Below, piece by piece: positions 10,254 to 20,900 of a stretch of DNA of 64,000 nucleotides. The stretch covers positions 186,001 through 250,000 of the forward strand of contig JANEZZ010002068.1 in NCBI GenBank assembly GCA_026122225.1, read 5' to 3'. The stretch's first letter is position 1. Each line of letters starts with the position of its first letter. Both the position numbers and the translations under genes were made by a program. Below the pieces are notes generated by a model. It searched no databases. It had not been told where the DNA came from and saw only the letters and a program-made list of their open reading frames with translations. The stretch comes from Heloderma charlesbogerti (lineage: Eukaryota > Chordata > Lepidosauria > Squamata > Helodermatidae).

Positions 10254-10735
10254 GGGGGGGCGGGCAGACATAGCTCTCACGTTTCTACCAAAAGGGGAGA
10301 AAGGCTTGGGGGGGGGGTTAACGGAGCTAGGAAGTTTCATCTCCAGATGACCATGCTTGAAATTCTATCCCTTCCTATCTATGTTTCCCTTACCCTGGCC
10401 TCTTTAGGCCCAAGTGGATCTTAGAGATAGAAAAAGCTTAGAATATTGTACAAGAGATTGGCGAGCATTTGGCAAGACACTCCCCCTGACTTTCAGTTGT
10501 CTTTGGGGGTCCCTATTTTGTGTCAATAGGGGGGAACATTCTCCAAGGTGCATTTTCTGGGAGAGGGGATGGAGGTATTAATTAAATTAATTTTAATTAA
10601 TGTTATTTATTTTTAATTAATTAATTTTAATTAAGTACTTATTTTAATATTAATATTTTTAATTTTAATTAATTATTTGAATGTAATCAATTAATTTAAT
10701 TTAATTAATTTTTAAAATTAATTTAAGTTTTAATT

Positions 10736-10832
10736 TTTAAAGTCACCCAGTGAGCTTCCATGGGCAAGTGGGAACTAGAACGTGGATCTCTCGAGTCCCA
10801 GTCCAACGCTCTAACCACTACAGCACACTGGC
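10736..10832 (-). repeat. SINE type A fragment (tRNA-like head)
   Basis: The minus strand begins AGCCAGTGTGCTGTAGTGGT and includes the B-box-like GTTCTAGTTCCC. Only the tRNA-like head and the first part of the body remain. Confidence 0.65.
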
Positions 10833-11010
10833 TTTTAAAACTTTCACCCCATGCAAATGCACCTGACTGGAAAGGGTTTACCTCTCAATAAGTACATTTA
10901 AGACTGAAGTCCCAGGAGAATTCATGGAGAATATGTTTATCAACTGTAATTAGCCAATGAGAGCAGTCTTCAGATATCTGAAAGTTCGTCACACAGAACA
11001 TGGGGCCATT

Positions 11011-11268
11011 GTTCTCTGAGGCTCCAGAGGGTGGGACTAGAACCAACAGTTGGAAATTGCAGGGAAGCAGATTTCGGAGAAACATTCAGAGAAACTTCCT
11101 AACAGTGAGGGCTACTTGGCATTGGAACATACTTCCCCTGCAGATGGTAGATTGTCCCCCACTGAGATATTTAAACAGAGGCCAGATGGCCACCTGTCAG
11201 TGACGTTGTTGCTGAATCCTGCATTGCAGAGCCTGTGTTGAGCAGGGGGCTGGATTAGATCAACCGTA
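11011..11268 (+). repeat. CR1 LINE 3' fragment
   Basis: Plus-strand CR1 3' end: CCAGAGGGTGGGACTAGAACC, AACTTCCTAACAGTGAGGG, GAGATATTTAAACAGAGGCC, and the end GAGCAGGGGGCTGGATTAGAT. A family 1 foldback element follows directly. Confidence 0.7.
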
Positions 11269-11548
11269 TCCAACCTGGAACCCCCCAGTTCATTTGGACG
11301 TTAGCTCCCATCAGACCTAGCCAAGGTGACTAGTGGTCAGGAATTATGGGAACTGGAGTCCAAACTGGAGGTCACCAGGTTGGAGGAAACCTGAACGCAG
11401 TGCTATCTAAGGTCCCTTCCCATTCTAGGGTTCTACAAACAGAGTGTATCCCAGGAATGTGTTACCTAATTTTCTGTCCTGGGTCCTTTGTTTCTTCTAT
11501 TTTTAATTGTTTGTTCATTTAGTTTATTATTTCAAATCATTATGTTGT

Positions 11549-11622
11549 TTGATGCTGGTGTGCTATGGTCCATGGGGTCACAAAGAGTCGGACACGACTG
11601 AATGACTGAACAACAACAACAG
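11549..11622 (+). repeat. BovB 3' tail fragment
   Basis: The plus strand carries the BovB 3' end, GGTCCATGGGGTCACAAAGA followed by GTCGGACACGACTGAATGAC and an ACAACAACAAC tail. It matches the end of the longer BovB copy at 48899-48960. Confidence 0.75.
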
Positions 11623-12194
11623 CTATGCGATCCCAAAGCACTGGGACTTTGTTGATCATAAAAACAGCAGCATCCATACATTGTTTCTTCTTTTCCCATG
11701 GGGGATGTGTTAATTGCGATCATGATGTGTCACGACGAATGCAAACAGAAGTGATATCCACACTGTATGTCAGTGGCCTGTTCAGCCCTTGGCCTTGATT
11801 ATGAATCCCCCAGATCCCACACTATTTCACAAATGAGATTCATATCCAAGAATGAACAAACAACCAAAAAGCCATCCCAGTCAGATCCGATCATATCGCC
11901 TGGAAGTATCCTTTAGTGCCAATATTTACTGCCACAGAACTGGGCAAAAGTCAGCACTGATCATGACCGAGCAGTTACAGCTTGCCTGACTTTTCTGAAC
12001 CATTCCGAATGACTGTACTTGAAATTCATCTGTAGAGTCTGTTTCTGTTTCTATCTTGCATGACATGTAACATTGTGTGTGTTTCTTATGTCATATTGCA
12101 CCAGTAAAGATAACAGCAGATGACAGTTCTTAAAGCCTTTATTAGAGAGAGGTTGGAAGCAGATATCACTCTCGGTCCCTATATAAATATCATG

Positions 12195-12475
12195 ATACAA
12201 GGTGATTGTAATCCCATCTTGCAATTAATCACATCGCAGCGTTGTTGGAAGCCATAATCACTTGCAGTGCAGGTGTAATAACACTGGGCTACATTGCAGG
12301 GTTGTTGAAAGCCACTGTGTATCAATACCCCACCTGCAATAGGGAGATATAACTGGGCAGCACTGCAGGGCTGTCGTAAACCACTCTCTCTTTTCATGTC
12401 CCCCAAACTAGCAATGTAGAGATAATAACATTGTGTTGCACTGCAGGCTCACCATTAACCGTTATGTTACAGCCA
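12195..12475. repeat. Degenerate tandem repeat, about 65-80 bp unit
   Basis: About four diverged units share a TTGCAAT/GTGCAGG start, an ATAACA.TGGGCTACA centre and a TGCAGGGTTGTTGAAAGCCA-like end (near 12237, 12295, 12363 and 12440). There is no coding capacity. Confidence 0.5.
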
Positions 12476-12716
12476 CCATCCTGTCATCTACAATGGGAGG
12501 AAATTGTGAGACTGGTTTCAGTTTTTAGCAGATGTTTGTGCTGTGTGTGACTCCAGTCCTTCTCCTTGTAACAAATTACTTTCATTAAGATCAACTAAAA
12601 GTCACAAGATGATCATGCTTTCAAGGTCAACAAAACACTGCATCAAGGTGAATGTTAAAGTAAAGCAAAACACGCACGAGGGTGGAAACACGTGGACTCT
12701 TCTCGGTATGCAAGAA

Positions 12717-13583
12717 TATAAGAACATCAGAAGCCCCCTGCTGGATTAGACTGGTCCATCTAGTCCAGCATTCTGTTCACACAGTGGACAACCAGCTGCC
12801 CACAGGAACCCACAAGCAGGGCAGGAGCACAACCACACCCTCCCACCCATGTTCCCCAGCAACTGGTGCACATAGGCTCAATGACTCTGGTACTGCAGGT
12901 AGCACAGAGCCATCAGGACCAGTAGCTACTGATAGCCTTTCCCCCCAGGAATTTGTCCAATCCCCTTTTAAAACCTTCCAAATGGGTGGCCATTGCAATA
13001 TCCTGTGGTAGCAAGTTCCACAGTTTAACTATGCTCTGTATGAAGAGGTCCTTCCTTTGATCTATCCTGAATCTCCCACCCATCCACTTCATAGGATGAC
13101 CCTGAGCTCTAGTATTTTGAGAGAGGGAGAAAAGTGTCTCCCTATCTACATTTTCTACACCATGCATAATTTTGTAGGCCTCTCTCATGTCTCCCCTTGC
13201 CCTCCTTTCTTTCCAAACTAAACAATCCCAGCTGTTGTAACCTTCTCTCATAGGGGAGATGCTCCAGGCCCTTGATTGAGTTGCCCTTCTCTGCACTTTT
13301 TCCAGCTCCACAATATCTTTTTTTTTAGGTGTGGTGACCAGAACTATACACAGCATTCCAAGTGTGGTCACACCCTAGATTTGTATAGGGGCAGTAGGAT
13401 ATTGGCAGTTTTATTCTCAATTCCTTTTCTAAGTATACCTAACATGGAGTTTGCCTTTTTTACAGCAGCTACACACTGGGCTGACATCTTCATTGAGCTA
13501 TCCACCACAACCCCAAGATCTCTTTCTTCCAAGGAAGGCATGCTGGGATCAAGGAGCAATGGCTGCTCTACCTTTGGACATAG
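12717..13583 (-). mobile_element. CR1 LINE, 3' part
   Basis: The minus strand shows the RT C-terminus in pieces (EERDLGVVVDSSMKMSAQC, ANSMLGILRKGIENK, then [15 protein letters not shown] and KVQRRATQ), followed by the CR1 3' UTR. Frameshifts separate the pieces. It is the same subfamily as the plus-strand copy at 43969-44665. Confidence 0.8.
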
Positions 13584-14317
13584 TTAACTGATAAAAATTT
13601 TATGCTGCTCTTCAAAATAAATACTCTCGGGGTGGCTTACATTGCTAAACTGGAACATTAAAATATATAAGGAGCAGGACAATAAAATAAAAGCAGTGGG
13701 TAAACTGGCAGCAATTATTGCAATGTAAAAGTTTTAAAGCATAGAGGAGAAACGAAGTACCTCCCTGGTGCTGAAAAGTGAGCAAAATAGCATCCCTAGA
13801 GAGAGATTTCCACACACAGGGCCACAGCTGAGAAGGCTTTGTCTCTAGCACTAATCAGGACACCTGGGTCCCTTGAGAAGCAGAGAGCAGAAGACAAATC
13901 TTAGTAGCAGACAAAAAGGACCGTGCCTTATGGACCCCAACTTTGCCTCAAAGGGGTGGGATTTTGCTTCAGTGTCTAGTATAGTTACTACACCAGGGGG
14001 CGATTGACCTTGAGCTGGTCATCGTTACCTCTCTGCTTATTAATATTTATTCATTCATTTGAAGTATTTTTATGCCGCACTTCATCCAAAAAGGCTCCCA
14101 GCACAGCTTACAGAGAATCAATTAAACAAGACAGATTAAATTAGCCTAATGCACAAGGTCATTGTAAGGATGAACATGGAGGAGGATCATGGAGTGTTTT
14201 GGAGGAAAGGAAGGATTAAAATATAAGAGTTTGGGGGGAAAAATATATTCGAGAATCAGTCGCCACAAATTGTGGCCAGTCACGCATCAAATCACCTTCA
14301 AAGTATTCTCTGAAGAA

Positions 14318-14419
14318 AGCTTCCCCAACCAGGGGGGAGGGGGGGCCTTCAGATGTGTTGGACTACAACTCCCATCAGCCACTCTGAAGGACCCCCACCC
14401 CCTCCGGTTGGGGAAACTT
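14318..14419. repeat. Foldback element, family 1
   Basis: CTTCCCCAACCAGG on the left and CCGGTTGGGGAAACTT on the right, with GTTGGACTACAACTCCCATC preserved. It lies 0.4 kb upstream of the GPX4 start codon, at the edge of its promoter. Confidence 0.7.
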
Positions 14420-14559
14420 GCTCCCTGGAGTTACCCAGAGCCTTGGCCTGCTGAGGGTACCACCACACCCCCGGCCGGTCCAGCTCCCTTCCCCAGCGAC
14501 ATCTGTCGCCATCCTGGCCCACCCTCCGCACCCAAGGATGCTCCAGATGTCCGTCACCG

Positions 14560-14841
14560 GCGCTACAGCGGCAGAGATGCAGCTCTTCCCGATTGGCGGC
14601 CGCACCTGCCAATCCACGCCCCCCCCCGCCCCAAGCCCCAGTCAGCGGGCCCCGTGAGCGGAGGCGGCGGTTGCGAAAGCCAGCCCCGCCCCCGCGCCCC
14701 CCGATTGGCCGACAGCTCGGAGGCGCGGCTTGGACTGCCGGTGGGCGGGGCGGGGCGGGGCGGGCCGCTGATTGGCGCTGCGAGGAGCCGGGCGGCCTGA
14801 GGGGGAGGATAAAGGAGGAGCCGAGGGCCGCGGCCGGCCAG
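14560..14841 (+). promoter_or_regulatory. GPX4: GPX4 promoter (CCAAT, GC boxes, TATA-like)
   Basis: CpG-rich. Inverted CCAAT boxes (ATTGG) lie at 14592-14596, 14704-14708 and 14771-14775, a forward CCAAT lies at 14609-14613, and a run of overlapping GC boxes lies at 14741-14764. A TATA-like GATAAAG is at 14808-14814, 28 bases before the first ATG. NF-Y and Sp1 sites are known in mammalian GPX4 promoters, so the layout is conserved in type. Confidence 0.8.
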
Positions 14842-14916
14842 ATGAGCGTGCGGCGCTTGGCGCGGGGGACGCTGCTGTGCGGAGCGGCGGCGGCGCGCGG
14901 CCTGACCAGGACCATG
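14842..14916 (+). CDS. GPX4: GPX4 exon 1 (mitochondrial presequence and cytosolic Met)
   Basis: 25 codons: [20 protein letters not shown], then LTRTM. The exon ends exactly on the second ATG (14914-14916), followed by GTGAGT. The frame is open upstream as far as an ATG at 14593, but that extension is proline/arginine promoter sequence and not a plausible protein. 14842 is chosen because it gives the conserved presequence length. Confidence 0.93.
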
Positions 14917-17900
14917 GTGAGTACGGCTCGGGCAGGCCTCAGGCAAGGCCTCGGGCAGGCCTCAGGCAAGGCCTCGGGCAGGCCTCAGGCAAGGCCTCGG
15001 GCAGGCCTCGGGCCTTTCGGGGGACTCCGCTCTAGCCGCCGGCCTCTTCTCTATGGTCCAGCCATAGAATGGCCCCTTGCGTGGGCTAGAGCGTTGCCCC
15101 TTGGAGGACCCAAGGAAGCCTCTGGGAGACCCTTGGCCGTCGTTTCCTTGGCTGGTGTTTCCCATAATTCCGTGGGGCGCCGTTTGGGGGGCTCCCCTGC
15201 TAGCCCCCCGCCCTGTGATTATCTCCATTTTGCTGGCTGGGCAGTAACTCCCCACTGTCCCGGGGGCGGGGGGGCCCTTTTCCTGCCCTTCCCCACCATG
15301 CCTGGCCTGCCGCGTGGGTTTGCCCGGTTGTCCCGTGAGCCTCGGGGGCAGGCTTTCCCACCCGGGCGCCCTCCGGCTGTTCTGGACTCCAGCTCCCAGC
15401 AGCCCCAGCACAGCAGGGCTAGGAACGCTGGGAGCTGGCGCCCGGAACAGCCGGAGGGCGCCCGGTTGCGGAAGGCTTGTGCCAGGGGAGAGACTGCAGC
15501 CCGGAAAAGGCAATTCGTTGTTGCTTCAACTCCCATCAGCCACAGCCAGCATGGGCCACCAATGGACAAGAATGCTGGGAGCTGTCGTCCAGAGCACCTA
15601 GAGGGCACCAGGCTGGGGAAGGCTGTTCTGGGTTTTATGCCAGTCTCTTGCATGTCCTTCCAAAGTGGTTTAGAACAGTCCGGTTTAAATAATAGAAGAA
15701 CTTAAAAAAAAAAAAATGCGTGGAGATGTTCTGGTTCATGCTTGTAAAAATGAAAAGACTTGCCTCTTCTGTTCAGTCTGTTTTCATTGCATTTGGGCCC
15801 TTGGTCTCCTCCAAAAACAATGCGAGCCCCTCAGGTTGTGCGGTCCCCTTAGGGGATTGGGCTGTTAACAACGAAGGTGGTGTTGTAAGCTGCCCAGAAC
15901 CCAGGGGACTGCGTGAGACATCAGTTAAACGAGCAACTAAATTAAAGCCAGGGAAATCATTTGGTTAACTTTTTAATAAGGTCTTTAAAAGCCTGGGTGA
16001 ATTAAAAAAAAGTTCTCACCTGGAGCCAAAAAGGTAATGGATGGTGTCAGTGGAGCCTGCAGGGGGTGTGAGCCTTGTAGGTGTGGTGGCACAGCAGGGA
16101 AAATCCTCCTGTAGGCGCTCTGCCCTATTGTGTTGTAGCCAACTTTCCCCATGCCTCTGTGGGGCTTTTCCTGTCACTTTTGGCAGCAACGTTCTCTCAT
16201 CCTTCAGGGCTTGCTGCCATTGTGATATGACCAACCGTTCCCCTCTTGCTTTCCTTACCTTTCCCATACTTTACCAGAACACCTTGTTCCTTCTCCTTTC
16301 CTTCTCCCCTGATCCTATGAGGCAAATGCTTCTTCCTCCTGCTCTCTGGCTGGTGCCTTCCTGGTGCTGGGATTTGCAGCTGAGAGCATGCCTGAAAATC
16401 AGCCTTTCCTAACTCAGGTGGCCTGCCTCTGCTGCCACTTTGACAATTTGAAACTGTGCTGCAGCAAATACCAGTGTTAGCATCTCTCTGAGCAGGTTTT
16501 AGTGTGGGCAATTAACTGCAATTAAGAGGCTGCCTTGTAATTAGTTAAAAGCAGCACACCTGGGGTGTTCCTTCTTGGTGATTTTCATGTCATGGTTACA
16601 GGTGTTGCTTCATTACACCCTAGACAACACTAAAAGTGGCTTAGGAGGCAGCCTGTAGCGGCAAACATCTGGCCCAAACATACTTTATTTATTAGCTCAC
16701 TAGGGCTCATGGAAGTTGCAAGTCAAAACATCTGGAGAGCTCCAAATTGCCCACCATTGTGGGAAGCAATTAATAGCAACTTATTTCATTGGGTTTGCAT
16801 TTAAAAAGACATGAACTTTCAAACTAGGCCCATAGACTCCCTCCTGTTTGGGGAAGAGTACAACATAATACACTCCCCCTCAACATGATTCACTGCAAAC
16901 CCCATGGTTCACAGCCAGCATGGTTAATGGCAGCTCTTACAGAGGTCTGAGAAATTTATTCTGTTTTATTTCTAGATGACCTTTCATTTCATTTATTATA
17001 TTTCTATACTGTTCCATAGCCAAAGCTCTCTGGGCAGTTCACAAAAAGTAAAAACCATTAAAATATACAAAGTGGAAGACCAAGTGGAAAACATATAAAC
17101 AGATAGTGTGCACACTATCTAAAAACTACTTTTAAACCATTAACCAAAGACTGTCCAAGGCCTGACTAAAAACTCATTATCTGCTGCCAAATGCTTGAGA
17201 GATGAGGGCAGTTTGAACCTGGGGATGAAAAGATAACAACGTTGGTGCCAGATGGGCGTTGGGCAGATCATTCCATAATTTTTGGTCCTAAGACCCTCCC
17301 AAAATCAGATTACAGTAACATTAAGTTGTGTTAGTGGTTTTATCAGCTCTTAAACACTTTCAGCATCATAATTAGGACCAGAGGTTTATACTTGATGAGC
17401 ACAGAGAAATTAAATCTTTAATCTGGGAATGAAAGGCCATTAAAAGCCAGGCGAAACAAAAAACGTTCTTACTTGTCTACATCAAAAAATGCAGAGATAT
17501 GGAGCGCATAGCCTATGAAAACAGTAGGTCATGCATGGCCTTGTTTTCAGAATCTCTTATTTGGAGGTAAACTCTCGGCAGCAAAGGCTACTGAGCTGTT
17601 TATACAGTGATCTCAAATTAATCCAGTCCTGGTAACTTTAATCCAGAGGTAATTGCCATGTCTTGCGGTGTTGAGTCCTGCAAGTTAATTATGCCTTCCT
17701 TCTGTCCCAAATGTGCGAACCGTGGGTTGGATCCAGACTAAAGTCATAGGTAGAATAGACCCATTGAAATCAATGGGACTTGTGTTGGTCGTGACTAAAT
17801 TCAGCGCAATTCGATGGGTCTGCTCTTAGGTGCGACTAAACTCTGATCCACTCCGGCAAATGTAACGGTGCGACCCCGCATTCCAGTACTGAGATAGGAA

Positions 17901-20900
17901 GAAAAGTTTTCTCTGTGCCACTTAAGAAACTTCTAAATTTGCCCTGTCTTTAGGATAAGCCTTCTGCTGCCTTCAATGTTTTGGACTATCCAAGTCCCAT
18001 AACCACCAGCCAGCATGGCCAAAGGTCTGAGCTTTGGGGAGTTGTGATCCAAAATATGCCTGGCCCAAAGAAACTGGCAAAAATGCTTCTCTGCTTTTCT
18101 GGAGCAAAGGATGTGACTTTTAGTCTCATCATTGTGACTTTGGCTAATGACTAACTGGGCAAACTCCTCCATAAAACCATCTTTCAAGAGGGCAGGAGGC
18201 CAGCTTGTATGTTCCTTAAGCGAGGGTTTCTCACTCTCCTTCTCCCCCAACATCCCTTCTCATTTCCCTCCTGGTTCTTTACTTCTTGCTGGTTAAGCCC
18301 ACACAAAGGCAGATGCGAACATTGCAAATGCAGACTGCTGATGCCTTTAGCTGCAATGCGGAGGGAGGGATTCTCAAAGCACGAGGAACATCTCCACCTT
18401 TGCCCTTCTTACCCAGAGACCAGCTCTACAATCTGAGTCAGAAGCATTACTCCTTTTTCTTTTGCACAGCTTGCAGCCTCAGGTCTTGGTTATCTTGGAC
18501 TGGATAAGCCCAGTTATAAAAAGAAACCAGAGCAGCACTAAGCCCCAGACACAATCTCTTTTCTAGCACAATCTCTCCTGATCTTTCCCTTTGTTCATTG
18601 CATAATGGGGCCTGGTGTAATGTGACCTGGGAGGTGGGCAGACAGACAAAAGCTTTTGGGCACCCAGAAGGTCAGAGGCCTTTGGCTTGTGGGACTGAGA
18701 CCAAAGGGAAGATGTTGTAAGACCGAGGGGGCGGGGGTGGAAATTGATAACAGCAAAGCGGGGGAATGGTTTGATTTTCTACGTAACCATGTTGAATTTT
18801 AGGATTAGTTCATAGGGCAAAGTCTGTGGAACACTCTCCATTAATAGCTTTAAACTGGAGAGCAAGAGGCATTCTAGAATAGCAACATGGGAAGCTTGCC
18901 TATAGAGGGTCAAACTTTGTTTACTCTAGTATTGTCTACATTGGCATCTTTCAAACACCTCCTGAAACCACACATGTTCATCCAGGCTTTCCCTGGGCTG
19001 TAATTAAATTAATCATGCTCCTTCTTACTGTGCCTTGTATTGCTTTTATTGGAATTGTTTGTAATGTTGTGCTTTAATCTTGTATCATAAATCTGATTTT
19101 AATATTTATATGTGAACCGCTTTGGGATGTTATATTTAGCAGTATATAAATATCACAGATAACTAGATAAATAAATACTGTGCCTGAAAGGGGCTCTCGG
19201 TATTCCCAGAAAGCCTTTTCTCTTGGTACAGATAAATAAGATCCTGGGTTCATCTCCCCTGGCACTGAACCCAACCTTCATGCACCCAATGTGAAATGCA
19301 GTTGGCTTGTTGTGGCAGTCCCTATAGCCATGCACTCCCCCCCCCCATAAAGTCCACAAATTCAGCCAACTGTATTGATCCATATCAACAAACCAGTCCT
19401 AGCAGTTTTCATTTTTGCCAGGAGCAGGGCTTTTGTCAAGCAGATGGGGCTGGATGCAATAATAATATACTTAAAAATGGATGGGGTTGGATCCAGATTA
19501 AGTTAATCAGTGGCTAACTAAAATCTTCAGTTGTGAAGGGACTAAAGCTGGAGAGCCAGTGTGGTGTAGCAGTTAGACTGCTGGGCTGGGGACACCTGGG
19601 TTTGAGTCCCCACCTGGATTTGAGTGAACTTCTGGATGGACTTTGGGCCACTCCGTGACTCGCAGCCTAACCTACCTCTCAGGGTTGTTGTGAGCATAAA
19701 ATGGAGAGGAGGAGGCTCAAGAATGCTGCCTTGGGCTCCTTGAAGGAAAAAGTGGGATATAAATGTAACCAGTAAATAACATGATCTGGATCTAATCCCC
19801 CCCCCCCCCCGGTGTTGGGAAGGCTCTGGATGTCGGCCTGTGCTTCCCACCTTTCAGCTTTCCTGACCATGATTCCCATTCTAAAAAAAATACAATAAAG
19901 TACAGTAACATTCTGGAACAGGGAGAAAGGGGGAAAACGAGTCACGATAGCAATGTGACTTGATGTTTCTCCCCCCCACCCCCCAAAAAGGAGGTTGAGA
20001 CTATTTTTACAAGCTGGAGTTTCTGGTTAAGGGTGCTGCAGCGGAAACACCTTTAGAGTAGGAGGGGGCTGAGTTGTACAGCCCAGGGAGGGGCCCCCAT
20101 TTTTTTTCTCAAAGTCCTTCTTGAACACTGCTGGAAACCCACGACTTATTCCTCTGTTTTCTTGCTGCTGCTTATTAATCTCTGTTTAAACTGGAAATAC
20201 GTGTGTGTGTCTCTGTGTGGGCCAAGAGAAGGCAATTCATTCATTTATTTCTTAGTTCATTTATTAGTCTATCTCTATACCGCCTTTATGGAACCAACCA
20301 CACCAATTAACAAAAAATATTCAGGACATGGCTGGTGCCCTCCAGATGTTTTGGACTCCAATGCCCATCAACCCCAGCTAGCATGGCCAATGGCCAGGGA
20401 TTGTGGGAGTCATAGTCCAAAACATTGGGATGGCACTGGGTTGCCTTCCCAAAGAACCGTTGGTCTGTCCACGTACACACCTGCTGATTAGTTCGCCAAT
20501 CCAACCCTGGCTGTGGAAGGAAAAGGACATGGAGTCATTTCCAGCACCCCCAAACACAGCTACTTGCGCACAGACGCACAGGCATGACCGCTGTGACAAA
20601 GCGGCCACTCTTCCTACAGGCATCTTCCCAAATTGGGATGAGTAGCTGAGGCATTATGGACAGGGGTCGCCTGCGTGAATCTGGAGGGGACCCATATGAG
20701 CCCATCTTCCAGCAGCTGTTGGGGCATTTATTTTATTTGTAGCATTTTTTCCCTGCTCCTTAGCCCTAATAATGAGGCGGCCCCTCCCCTCAGGCTTGCA
20801 ACCTGAGAGACACGACACAAAAGGAAAAGGGGATTTGGCAGGTGGAGGAAACCCAGAGCAAGGCCAGGAACACTTGCTCTGATGTTTGTCCCAGACACAT

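Larger units (their letters stand above)
8770..14560. other. POLRMT-GPX4 intergenic region, no gene seen
   Basis: The two genes are transcribed away from each other. I see no exon-like frame. The region holds foldback elements (9116-9224, 9452-9583, 10087-10206, 11266-11392, 14318-14419), an AT-rich TTAATT tract (10572-10735), short simple repeats (GATT units at 9080-9100, TTTC units at 10221-10251), SINE fragments, a BovB tail, CR1 remnants and a degenerate tandem repeat. Confidence 0.7.

Noticed and set aside
14593..15705. A 370-codon frame that contains the GPX4 exon 1 sequence.
   Set aside because: It reads through the GPX4 donor into intron 1 and the 23-bp array. Only 14842-14916 is coding; the upstream part is promoter.
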